DNA of 10,232 nucleotides, from NCBI GenBank assembly GCA_027943245.1, contig JANDJZ010001291.1, positions 1 to 10,232 on the forward strand, in the 5' to 3' direction. The stretch's first letter is position 1. The number at the start of each line of letters is the position of its first letter. The stretch is from Acanthamoeba sp. SK_2022b (taxonomy: Eukaryota > Discosea > Longamoebia > Acanthamoebidae). The position numbers and the translations under genes were made by a program. This document shows positions 1 to 10,232 of the stretch, one piece after another. A model generated the notes under the pieces. It worked only from the letters and a program-made list of their open reading frames with translations, ran no database searches and was not told the DNA's origin.

Positions 1-1102
1 CCAGCGCCACCAGCATGCCACGCACGCACTCGTCGGCCGCCAGCTGACGTCGACACGCGTGAGTCCACACAGAAAACGCGGGCCAATGAGAAGAGAGAAA
101 GAGGGGGAGGGAGATTGGGGGGGGGGGCAGACCTGTCGCTTGTCGATGGAGCGGAGCTGTTTGTAGAGGAGGGCGGGCTTGGCCTTGGCCATCTTCACGC
201 AGGCGGCGGGCGGCGCGAACATGACGAACAGGACCCACAGCAGCTGCCGCTCGGCCGTCCCGTTGTAGTGGAAGTTGTAGCACAGGTCCTCGCCGAATAT
301 CTACACGCCCCCCCCACCCACATGTAAGCGCGGAGAGTCCAGCGCTGACGCTTGGTTGGTGAGAGGGGGGAGGGGGGGGGGGCTAGCACGGGGTCACCTT
401 CTTGCGGCTCTGGCAGAAGGCGAGCCGCTTGTTGGCCGCCTCGGCGTTGCCCAGACACTTGGCGCTCACCTCTCGAATGAGCGCCTCGTCCACGCTCACC
501 TGCTCCCACGCGACACGACACCAAGCGCGATGCGTGCGTTAGCAACCAAGCCCCCCCCCCTTACAACGGGCGAGCGCGCGGGCGGCGTACGCAGTCGTTG
601 ACGTTCGGGATCTCCACGAAGCCGTGCTTGTTGAGCAGCACCACGTTGGGCAGCGGGCCGTAGGTGTTGTACACCTCCTCCCCCGCAGCCGCCTCGCGAA
701 TCTGTCGCGTGTCCCCCCCCCCCAAACCGACCAACCAATCAACGTCGGTGTCGACATGAAGTGTCAGCAACGGCGGCGGGTAGTGCGCAGCCTGCGCCTC
801 GCCCACACTGGCGACGGTCGACGATGCGCACCATGACGATGTCGAGGGCGTGCTTGGACTCCACCACGCCCTCTGGTCGGGGCCACTCCTCGTCTTCCTC
901 ATCGTCGTCGTCGTCGTTCTCCTCCTTGTCCTCTTCGTGTTCGTGTTCGTCCCCGTGGTCGTCGTGTCCGTGCTCCCCCTCCCTGCTGCTCTCTTGCTTG
1001 GGCTCCGCTTCTTCATCTTCGCTTCTTCATCTTCGCCGCCACCTTCATCTTCATCTTCATCTTCATCTTCATCGTTTTCGTCCTGAATTGTTTGATTAAC
1101 AC

Positions 1103-1163
<61 letters not shown>

Positions 1164-2445
1164 GAGAGAGAGCGAGAGAGAGGTGGAGACCTGGTGGAGG
1201 GTGTGGGGACAGGGATCGGGCGACCCGCACACGGTGCACACGTCGCCGTCGGATTGGATGTGGACGTGCTCGTGTCCGGTGTGGTTGAAGATGTCGGCCA
1301 CCGGCAGCATGGCGTCGCCGTGGTAGGCGTCGACGCCGAACGCGCGCGAGGCGATGAGCGACGACGCCCGCTTGAACAGGTCGAACGTCATCGCCTCGCG
1401 CCCGCCCGTGCGCGCCCGGTGCCGTTCGGCGAACGGCGCCACCTGCATGTCGTAGTCCTCCTGCAGCCTCTCCTGCGTCCACGGCGCGGCGTCAGAGACC
1501 GGCGCGCGCGCACACACAGAGGGCACACGCGGGGGGGGGGGCAACGCACTTTGTCGTTGTCGAGAATGTAGGTGAGCTCGGTGCCCTGCAGGGGCGCGAG
1601 CTCGGCGGGCTCCCAGTACATGGGCAGCGGCTCGTAGGCGGGAATGCACTGCAGGTACCCGTGCCACTTGGACTGCCGCCGTCCAATCGGAACGGAGTTA
1701 GGCGACCAATCACCGCCAAGGAAGAGCGCGCCAAAGGGGACAAGAGGGCGTCGACACCTTGGCGCCCAGAGAGAGCTCGTGCATCAGGGCGATGGCGAGG
1801 CCCACGCTCTGCTCGGCGGTCGACGCGTGCGTTTGTCAGCGCCACGCGTGGATGGGGGGGGGGGGCTACGCCTGCGGCGTGGGCGGGGAACGTACACCGT
1901 AGAGCTCGGCCCCGTCGAGCAGGTCGGCGATGGCCGTGGTCCTGACGGATAGCACCGCTTCCTTGGGGATCACGCACACTGCGACCCGCACGCATTTGTG
2001 AGCGTTGTGTTGTGTTGTGTTGTGTTGTGTTGGGGGAGGGAGGCGGTCAAGTACGGAGTTGGCCTTCCTTGAGCGCCTGGAGGGCGACCACGCCCAGCCC
2101 CAGCCCCTGACCGCGCAACTGCCGGCAGTCCTCCGTTGGTCAGCTCCCTCGTGCACACACACGGCAATGCAAGCGGAGGAGGGCAGCTATTGGGGCGTAC
2201 GTGTGGTCGGAAGGCGATGGCCTTGCGGTCCCACCACACGCGGTTGTGGTCGAGCCAGGCCTCCAACTGTGCGAGATGTGCTGCCGCCTCTCTGCCCACC
2301 CATCCCCGAACTAATCAGACGAAGCGAGTAGTGGCACATCGCGCATTGTGCGGCAAAGTTGATCCTCGTACTCCGGAGAAGTGGAACCATCGGTCCCCGT
2401 GTGGGAGATGCTCGAAGCCACCAGCGGCGCTGCTTCCGTCTCCAT
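1..2445 (-). CDS. SET-domain protein lysine methyltransferase, SETD6/RKM/RuBisCO-LSMT group (3' end outside window)
   Basis: Predicted to transfer methyl groups from S-adenosylmethionine to lysine on a protein substrate; relatives act on ribosomal proteins, RelA or RuBisCO. Exons, read on the minus strand: 2445-2372, 2291-2201, 2118-2055, 1978-1896, 1808-1758, 1672-1550, 1472-1191, 1082-832, 701-591, 499-398, 300-133 and 43-<1. The start is the first ATG of a short acidic leader, and all junction phases agree except inside exon 8. The family SET features are visible in order: GLGLGVVALQALKEG near residues 60-75, KWHGYLQCIP near 123-132, LQGTEL, the catalytic-core ADIFNH (NH about residues 225-226) and GEEVYNTYG near 342-350. 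A substrate-binding-like C-terminal region follows (exons 10-12). About 476 residues are visible, close to the roughly 470 of SETD6. An acidic insert sits between the NH and GEEVYNTYG motifs, in exon 8, which is 251 bp and out of frame unless one copy of a 14-bp duplication is discounted. The exact orthologue (SETD6, RKM4 or another) and the substrate are not resolved. Confidence 0.85.
1006..1033. repeat. 14-bp tandem duplication inside SET exon 8
   Basis: CGCTTCTTCATCTT occurs twice head to tail (1006-1019 and 1020-1033), and the next three bases begin a third copy. On the minus coding strand it encodes Glu/Asp-rich sequence. The acidic reading frame entering from 1082 and the frame needed to reach the conserved HALDIVM end at 832 differ by exactly the offset that one copy introduces: 251 bp observed, 237 bp without it. 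Confidence 0.9.
1043..1072. repeat. (CTTCAT)5 hexamer repeat coding for Asp-Glu
   Basis: Five perfect copies of CTTCAT lie at the start of SET exon 8. On the coding strand they read as alternating GAT and GAA codons, giving an acidic Asp-Glu run. The other two frames give either Met-Lys or repeated stops, so only this frame is coding. Being a hexamer, it can change length without shifting the frame, unlike the adjacent 14-bp unit. Confidence 0.9.
1104..1182. repeat. (AC)n plus AG-rich microsatellite in SET intron 7
   Basis: About 29 AC units run to 1162 and are followed by an AGAGAG-rich stretch to about 1182. The block lies inside the intron at 1083-1190 between SET exons 7 and 8. In the transcript sense it is a CU-rich stretch and then a long UG run beginning roughly 30 nt after the 5' splice site. 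Confidence 0.95.
1809..1895 (-). other. SET intron 4 with GAGCAG tandem acceptor and G/C run
   Basis: The donor is GTACGT at 1895-1890. The 3' end reads GCCGAGCAG, offering two AG acceptors three bases apart, after 1812 or after 1809. Both keep phase 0, so the products differ by one glutamine next to the sequence SVGLAIALMHEL. I chose the distal CAG because its base context is more usual. A G12 run on the plus strand (1854-1865) lies within the intron. Confidence 0.65.
2004..2032. repeat. (GTTGT)n pentamer repeat in SET intron 3
   Basis: Between five and six copies of GTTGT sit inside the intron at 1979-2054. In transcript sense the repeat reads as ACAAC. It lies between the GTACTT donor at 2054 and the CGCAG acceptor at 1983-1979, and makes up over a third of the intron. 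Confidence 0.9.
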
Positions 2446-2591
2446 TACTCTCTGCAAAGGAGATTCTGCGACGCGAGATGTGATAATTTTTTATTTAATA
2501 TTTTATTTGCATAAACGCAACCGCGGGCGGGAAATGGTCGGGGAAATAGGGGCAACTCTTTTGCTTGCCCTTCCTGTGTCATCGCCACATC
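2446..2591. promoter_or_regulatory. divergent promoter region between SET gene and CCT7
   Basis: Only 146 bp separate the two start codons, so this interval must hold both 5' UTRs and either a shared or two back-to-back core promoters. It is strikingly AT-rich for this window: 2481-2515 is almost entirely A and T (TTTTTTATTTAATATTTTAT) and is followed by a GC block at about 2521-2530 (CCGCGGGCGG). No element can be assigned to one direction with confidence. The role is inferred from gene orientation and base composition. Confidence 0.7.
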
Positions 2592-4803
2592 ATGTCTCAA
2601 TTTTTGGTACGTAGTGCCTCATTATTCAGCTCCTCCGAGTTCCAGCGCTTAATGCGGCCATCAGGAGCGATTCTAATTTGATTCTAATTCGGCGATTGGT
2701 GCAGCAACCGAGCATTATCATCCTCAAGGAGGGAACCGATACTTCGCAGGGTAAAGCCCAGCTCATCAGCAACATCAATGCCTGCATGGCGGTTGTGGAT
2801 ACGATCCGCACCACGCTCGGACCTCGCGGCATGGACAAATTGATCTACGAGGGCCGCAACATCACCATTTCCAATGACGGCGCTACGATCATGAAGCTGC
2901 TCGATGTTGTGCACCCTGCCGCTCGCACGCTGGTTGATATCGCCAGGTCGCAGGACGAAGAGGTATGGCCTTTCTCCTCTTGTGCCGCTCTCATCTCCTC
3001 TCTAACGATTTTTGAGACGCCATCTGGAGTAGTAATAATTAATTTTTCTCATTTTTCTTTTCTACGCGGAGGTGGGCGACGGCACGACCAGCGTCGTTGT
3101 GCTGGCTGGTGAGCTGCTCAGGGAGTCAAAGTCCTTCGTCGAGGAGGGCGTGCACCCCACCATCATCGTTCGCGCTTTCCGTGCTGCGTGCGAGTTGGCC
3201 AAGGCCAAGATCAGGGAGCTTGCCATCTCCATCGACGCCGGCAAGGATGCTGCCACGTACGCATCTCCCAATTTTTTTTTACTTTATAATCTTGCGCTAC
3301 TCGAATGTCATCTCGGCCTTGTGAGACATCTCTTCGCCCTTCCTGCTTGCTTACTCGAAATCTTGCATGTAGTGAGATGCGCACAGTGCTTGAGAGGTGC
3401 GCGGGCACTGCCCTGAACTCGAAGCTCATTGGCAGCCACAACGCCTTCTTCTCCAAGATGGTGGTCGACGCTGTGATGCACCTCGACGAGGACCTTAACA
3501 TTGAGCTCATCGGTATCAAGAAGGAGAAGGGCGGATCCATGGAGGTACATGGCGCTCTCGCCGCTGCTCTCTCGTAGACTGCTCATAGGATCATGCGAGG
3601 ACGGTCAAGCGGTTGGCCACGCTCTCTTGCTTCCCGTTCACCCTGCTGACGTTCTCGCTGTCCGTGTGTGTGCTACCCCATTTAGGACTCGATGCTGATC
3701 GAGGGCGTGGCATTCAAGAAGTGCTTCTCGTACGCCGGCTTTGAGCAGCAGCCCAAGAAGATCCCCAACCCCAAGATTCTGCTGCTCAACCTCGAGCTCG
3801 AGCTCAAGGCCGAGAAGGACAACGCCGAGCTTAGGATCGAAGACCCCTCCGTACGCAACCCCTCTCCCCTCCAATGTCCTCAGTCAGGTGGATGGCCGCC
3901 GCTTACTTCTCGGTCTCTCTTTCTCTCTTTCTCCCCCCCCCCCTCCGGGTATCACAGGAGTACCAGGCGATGGTGGACGCCGAGTGGAACATCATCTACG
4001 AGAAGTTGGATAACATCGTGAAGTCGGGTGCCAACGTCATCTTCTCGCGCCTGGCCATCGGTGATTTGGCCACACAGTACTTTGCCGACCGCGGCGTGTT
4101 CTGCGGCGGCCGCGTGCCGCAGGAGGACCTCGAGCGTGTCTCCAAGGCCACCGGCGCGCAGATCCAGACCACCGTCAACGACCTCAACGCGCCCGTTCTC
4201 GGACACTGCGAGCTCTTCGAGGAGCGTCAGGTCGGCGGCGAGCGGTACAACTTCCTCACCGGCTGCGCCCAGGCCCGCACGGCCACCATCATCCTGCGCG
4301 GCGGCGGCGAGCAGTTCATCGAGGAGGCCGAGCGCTCGATGCACGACGCCATCATGATCGTCCGACGGGCCCGCAAGCACTCGGCCGTCGTGGCCGGCGG
4401 CGGCGCGATCGAGATGGAGCTCTCCAAGCACCTCCGCACCCACTCGCGCACCATCAAGGGCAAGCAGCAGCTCGTCATCAACGCCTTTGCCAAGGCCCTC
4501 GAGGTCATCCCGCGCCAGATCGCCGACAACGCCGGCTTCGACTCGACCGACATCCTCAACCAGCTCCGCCAGAAGCACGCTCAGGGCGCCACGTGGTACG
4601 GCGTCGACGTCACCAACGAGGGCATCACCGACACCTACAAGTCGTTCGTGTGGGAGCCCTCGCTCGTCAAGCTCAACTCCATCACCGCCGCCACCGAGGC
4701 CGCCTGCCTCGTGCTCTCCATCGACGAGACCGTCAAGAACCCCAAGTCCTCTGCCTCGGACGACGTCCCCGCCCCCATGCCCCGAGGCGGCCGAAGGCGC
4801 TAA
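2592..4803 (+). CDS. CCT7: T-complex protein 1 subunit eta (CCT7)
   Basis: This is one of eight paralogous subunits of the cytosolic TRiC/CCT chaperonin, which folds actin, tubulin and other proteins in an ATP-driven chamber. Exons are 2592-2606, 2705-2962, 3072-3256, 3373-3544, 3686-3850 and 3958-4803; all join in phase and give 546 aa, matching the roughly 543 aa of the family. Exon 1 codes only for MSQFL and ends at a GTACGT donor; exon 2 opens with [16 protein letters not shown], typical of the eta N-terminus. Group II chaperonin motifs seen are [10 protein letters not shown] (residues about 42-51), SNDGATI, the ATP-site GDGTT (93-97) and [13 protein letters not shown] (about 409-421). 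Eta-specific segments include [34 protein letters not shown] and ARHKHAQG-like [14 protein letters not shown]. The C-terminus ends in an arginine/glycine tail, PRGGRRR, like other eta subunits. It is divergent from the SET gene and upstream of RPL13 on the same strand. Confidence 0.97.
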
Positions 4804-4979
4804 GCCCCGCGCTCGGCGCTCTTCTCTCTCCCCCGCCCCCCGCGTTCTTCTTGCCGATCCGCGAGCCTGCGTGCGTGTGCGTGTTGCATTGTGCGGGCCC
4901 GTGTACTCGAGAAAGATAACAACAAGAAACGAACGTTTTGAGTGAAAATTAATTTGCCCCAAAGCTTGTTGTGGGGATC

Positions 4980-4993
4980 GGGGGGGGGGGGGG
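4980..4993. repeat. G14 homopolymer
   Basis: Fourteen consecutive G residues lie between CCT7 and RPL13, about 180 bp after the CCT7 stop codon. It resembles the G/C runs found in many introns of this window. It may form a G-quadruplex-like structure or mark a region of length variation. Confidence 0.9.
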
Positions 4994-5161
4994 ACAACGC
5001 CTTCACGACTAGACCTGCCTTGGCCAATGCTTCAACTCCATCACGCCGTGTAGCTTGTGGCCCTCGCCCTGCCGGTGTTGTGGACAAAAAGAATTAAAAA
5101 ATGATTTTTAGTTGTCGACGGATTTGCCGCCGGGCAGTAAAAAGGGGGCGCCGAAATTTGG

Positions 5162-5188
5162 TCTCTTTCTTTCTTTCTTTCTCCTCCT
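5162..5188 (+). promoter_or_regulatory. pyrimidine tract in RPL13 5' flank
   Basis: An unbroken run of C and T built from repeated CTTT units ends about 50 bases before the RPL13 start codon. In animals, ribosomal protein mRNAs begin with a terminal oligopyrimidine tract that controls translation. Whether transcription starts inside this run here is unknown, so it is a candidate initiator or leader element only. Confidence 0.4.
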
Positions 5189-5236
5189 GTATCGTGCATC
5201 GCTTGCCGGCCCCAGGTCCGATCCGAATCGAGAGCA

Positions 5237-6000
5237 ATGCCTAAGCACAACAATCTGATCCCCAACCAGCACTTCCACAAGGCGTGGCAAAACCATGTGA
5301 AGACCTGGTTCAACCAGCCCGCCAAGAAGAAGAGCAGGAGGGTCGCCCGCGCCGCCAAGGCCGCCGCCATCTTCCCCAGGCCCGTCCAGGGTCCGCTCAG
5401 GCCTGTGGTCCACTGCCCCACCATCAAGTACAACACCAAGCTCAGGCTCGGCCGTGGCTTCACGCTTGAGGAGCTCAGGGTACGCAATTTCCGCTTCTCT
5501 GTGGTCACTCTGCTGCCGTTGCGCTTTCTTCGTTTCTGCGATTTTTTGCGCATTTTAGATCCGTGCTAACCCCAGCCCGCCTCTTTCTTCATCTTCAGGG
5601 TGCTGGTATCACCAAGGCGTTCGCCCAGACCATCGGCATCTCCGTCGACCACAGGAGGAAGAACAAGTCTGAGGGTCCCCTGGCTGACAACATCAACCGC
5701 CTGAAGCAGTACAAGGCTCAGCTCGTCCTCTGGCCCAAGAGGAAGGAGTCCAAGAAGCACCCCAGGAAGGCCGACGAGGCCGCCCCCGAGGACAGGGAGA
5801 AGGCTACCCAGCTCGCCGGCGCTCTCCTTCCCGTCAAGCAGAAGGATGTCCGCGTCAAGGCTCAGGTTGTGGAGCCCATGGGCAAGGGATCTGCTTTCGT
5901 CACCCTCCGCCGCGCTCGTGCCGACGCCAAGTACATTGGCATCAGGAAGAAGAAGGCCCTCGCCAGGGAGGAGAAGGCGAAGCTGAAGAAGAAGGACTAA
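5237..6000 (+). CDS. RPL13: 60S ribosomal protein L13 (eL13)
   Basis: This is a structural protein of the large cytosolic ribosomal subunit. Exons are 5237-5479 (81 codons) and 5599-6000 (133 codons plus stop), giving 214 aa against about 211 in animals. The intron at 5480-5598 has a GTACGC donor and a TCTTCAG acceptor, phase 0. Family features are clear: HFHKAW and [10 protein letters not shown] near the N-terminus, [32 protein letters not shown] across the first junction, [46 protein letters not shown] and [17 protein letters not shown], and a lysine-rich C-terminus ending KKKD. The intron follows the EELR motif. Codon choice is strongly biased (AAG for lysine, AGG for many arginines), as expected for a highly expressed gene. 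It lies in tandem with CCT7 and GPATCH11. Confidence 0.97.
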
Positions 6001-6204
6001 ACATACCGTTGTCTTCCTTCAGCATCCCCCATCTAAACTGTTTATTCCCAGACCTCATAACAGCTCTCGTTTTGGACCAACCTTGGTATTTTTTCTTGTT
6101 TAATTGGCTTTTGCACGTTGCGCGTAGTAAGTAGCTGCCAATTCTTATCATCTTCAAAACGAAAAAAAAAAGAAAAAAAAGAGATAAACAACAATACATC
6201 ACAG
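6001..6204. other. RPL13 3' flank and GPATCH11 5' flank
   Basis: This 204-bp interval has no coding signal. It is AT-richer than the genes, with T-rich stretches at about 6088-6112 (likely RPL13 3' end) and an A-rich block at 6160-6190 just before the GPATCH11 start. No canonical AATAAA was seen. Confidence 0.6.
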
Positions 6205-7481
6205 ATGAATCAACGGTGCTGTGGGCAGAAGCAGATGATCGACATGACAAAGCGACGCGATGAGCAACCACCAAATCTCGAGGAAGAGGATGACTACATG
6301 TCTGCTTCCTTTGTCGTCGATGCCACCCCTCCTGCCACTGCATCGGCAAGAGCGCCCAAGCGCAAGAGAGGTGCGTACTCTTTTTAGTTTTTTTTTTATA
6401 TAAAATAAAAATTAATATTGATACATTTTTATGGTGTTGTGTAGAGCAGGAGAAGAAGAAGCCGCTTAAAGTGATCGAAAAGGAGGTAAGCCACCACGCC
6501 CGTGAAGCATGTCCGCCCATCCTGACCCTCTGCACAACCACAGAAGCTGAAGGAGGGCTTGGCCACGGCCATCTCGTCGGACAACAAGGGCTTCAAGCTA
6601 CTCAAGATGATGGGCTACAAGTACACCCTCTCTCTCTCTCTCTCTCATCGCCTCCCACGCCGCGTGCAGGCTTGTAACCACCACCGCCACCGCCACCCGA
6701 CCGTGTTGTGTGCGCGCGCAGGGAAGGCTCCGCGTTGGGGAGGCAGGCAGACGAGGGCGAGGGCGAGGGTCTCAGGGAGCCCATCGCCATCTCGATGCGC
6801 GCCGACCGGTCCGGCCTCGGGCGATTGGAGGAGATCCAACGAGTCTCGGAGGAGCAGTTCAAGCGGAGAAAGGTACACCGCGCGCTCGCATCCCGCGACG
6901 AGAAAACGCGCGCGCGCACTCACGCACGCGCGCGCGCGCGCGACACGCCGGTGCAGGAGCAGGAGCAGAACCTGGCGAGCACGTACAAGGACCGAATGAA
7001 GGAGCGATTCGGGGAGCGCAAGGCCCACGCGCAGCTCAAGCAGGCGTTCAACATCTGCGTGCAGCTCGACCAGGAGAAGGGCCTCGCCGACAGCCCCCAC
7101 CTGCGCGAGTTCCAGGAGGAGGAGAGGCGAAAGCAAGAGGAGGGCGACGCCTACGAACCGGTCGCCTGGGAGGTAGCCCTCCTCTCCTCGCCTCTCCCGC
7201 CCACAAACGCACGCGCGCGCGCGCCGGCCAAGAGCTCACACACTCCCACCGAGTGCAGTTGGGCGAAGTAGTGGAGCGGTTGGATGCCGTGCTGGCGCAT
7301 CTGAGGGAGAGCCACTTCTACTGCTTCTACTGCGGCTGGTACGACGCCGTCTCTGCTTATCACCTTCCCGTTCAGCGCACACTTGCGCTCACACGGGGTT
7401 CCCTCCCGCCGCAGCGCCTTCGCCGACGCCGACGACCTGAGCCAAAACTGCCCCGGCCCAACCGAAGCAGACCACGAGTGA
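6205..7481 (+). CDS. GPATCH11: GPATCH11-like G-patch domain protein
   Basis: Human GPATCH11 (CCDC75, CENP-Y) is a G-patch protein linked to centromeres and RNA processing; G-patch domains commonly recruit and activate DEAH-box RNA helicases. Exons are 6205-6370, 6445-6485, 6544-6620, 6722-6872, 6957-7172, 7259-7338 and 7415-7481, all in phase, giving 265 aa. Visible are the N-terminal EEEDDYMSASF (26-36), characteristic of this family; a lysine-rich linker; the G-patch at about 82-128 (GFKLLKMMGYKEGSALG and EPI); a charged helical region at about 130-215; and the C-terminal DUF4187-like end YCFYCGCAF...LSQNCPGPTEADHE, with cysteines at about 239, 242, 244 and 256 that may bind metal. Exon 7 was found only by splicing, since its frame differs from the upstream genomic frame. 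The ATG at 6205 is the first one available; those at 6235 and 6244 are alternatives because homologous sequence begins later. Confidence 0.92.
6907..6943. repeat. CG-alternating tract in GPATCH11 intron 4
   Basis: Two CG-alternating blocks separated by a short CACTCACGCA spacer fill much of the 84-bp intron at 6873-6956. Alternating purine-pyrimidine DNA of this kind can adopt Z-form. Similar CG runs occur in introns near 7212-7224, 7863-7875, 7893-7906 and 8117-8128. Confidence 0.85.
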
Positions 7482-7711
7482 TTTGCCGGCAACGCGGTGT
7501 CTGCGAGCGGCCACCCACCGCCACAGGCTTGATGGAGGCGGTGATGCAAGCAAGCGAGTGGCGCTGCTGCTGGACAATCGACTTGCCCCCCCCCTCGATC
7601 GTGCTGCGTGCAGGCCAAACCAAATAGCACAATGCTTTTGCTGGCAAATGGGTTGCGACGCGCAAAGCGCGCGGGGGGGGGGAGGAAACGGCGCGAGGGG
7701 AGATCGCTCGG
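7482..7711. other. convergent spacer between GPATCH11 and NAA25 stop codons
   Basis: The two genes converge, with 230 bp between their stop codons. The interval holds both 3' UTRs and terminators, with C and G runs near 7585-7592 and 7672-7681. No coding signal, AATAAA or stable hairpin was recognised. Confidence 0.65.
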
Positions 7712-10130
<2,419 letters not shown>

Positions 10131-10139
10131 CTGCGTTCG

Positions 10140-10141
<2 letters not shown>

Positions 10142-10216
<75 letters not shown>

Positions 10217-10232
10217 GCACACGCACGCACAC
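10142..10232. repeat. (CA)n with CACG variants, in NAA25 intron at window edge
   Basis: About 35 CA units run to about 10212 and are followed by CACGCACG variants to the end of the window. In transcript sense the block is a UG run ending about 11 nt before the CAG acceptor of the exon beginning at 10130. The intron's 5' end lies outside the window. Confidence 0.9.

Larger units (their letters stand above)
4804..5236. other. 433-bp spacer: CCT7 3' flank and RPL13 5' flank
   Basis: No gene was found here. The left part (4804-4955) is pyrimidine-rich and then A-rich near 4910-4955, a likely 3' UTR and cleavage region for CCT7, although no AATAAA is present. A G14 run follows at 4980-4993. The A/T-rich stretch at about 5080-5115 and the pyrimidine tract at about 5162-5188 probably belong to the RPL13 promoter and leader. 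Confidence 0.7.

Noticed and set aside
1083..1190. The acidic exon 8 segment as intron rather than exon
   Set aside because: Only one of its frames is open and it is richly acidic. It starts directly after a good ATTCAG acceptor, and no pyrimidine-preceded acceptor exists further downstream.
561..1667. A 368-aa minus-strand open frame
   Set aside because: It reads straight through several introns, including the CA repeat (translated as Cys-Val repeats). Only parts of it match the real SET exons.
3952..4962. A 336-aa minus-strand open frame opposite CCT7
   Set aside because: It is the antisense shadow of the large GC-rich CCT7 exon and shows no family motif.
6118..6204. An N-terminal extension of GPATCH11 upstream of 6205
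   Set aside because: The frame is open but has no ATG and is lysine-rich because of an A-rich 5' flank, so it is probably untranslated.

Overview
The window looks like nuclear DNA of a GC-rich protist with small, intron-dense genes, most likely an Acanthamoeba-type amoebozoan. The evidence is very high GC at third codon positions, five genes packed into 10.2 kb, and 32 complete predicted introns of about 61-236 bp. Half of these introns (16 of 32) open with GTAC and 11 of 32 with GTACG. The protein matches are to eukaryotic housekeeping families only; there are no bacterial operons, mobile elements, CRISPR arrays or RNA genes. The species assignment is inference. The gene models were built by hand from reading frames, splice sites and recalled family motifs.

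Layout, left to right: (1) a minus-strand SET-domain protein lysine methyltransferase of the SETD6/RKM/RuBisCO-LSMT group, <1..2445, 12 exons, 3' end outside the window; (2) a 146-bp AT-rich divergent promoter region, 2446..2591; (3) plus-strand CCT7, the eta subunit of the TRiC/CCT chaperonin, 2592..4803, 6 exons, 546 aa; (4) a 433-bp spacer holding the CCT7 3' flank, a G14 run and the RPL13 promoter with a long pyrimidine tract; (5) plus-strand ribosomal protein eL13 (RPL13), 5237..6000, 2 exons, 214 aa; (6) plus-strand GPATCH11-like G-patch protein, 6205..7481, 7 exons, 265 aa; (7) a 230-bp convergent spacer; (8) the C-terminal half of minus-strand NAA25, the auxiliary subunit of N-terminal acetyltransferase B, 7712..>10130, 10 visible exons, 492 aa seen, with the 5' half beyond the right edge.

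Four of the five genes concern making or maturing proteins: ribosomal protein, chaperonin, co-translational N-terminal acetylation, and a lysine methyltransferase family that often acts on ribosomal proteins. The fifth belongs to a family of RNA-processing and centromere-linked G-patch proteins. Nothing shows that they are co-regulated beyond the shared SET/CCT7 promoter.

I did not find a new multi-gene system. The most notable points are a 14-bp tandem duplication that breaks the frame of the acidic insert in the SET gene, a probable GC-AG intron in NAA25 whose donor differs by one base from the local GTACGC consensus, a GAGCAG tandem acceptor in the SET gene, and introns loaded with microsatellites: UG repeats in transcript sense, CG alternations, AAT repeats and G/C homopolymers.
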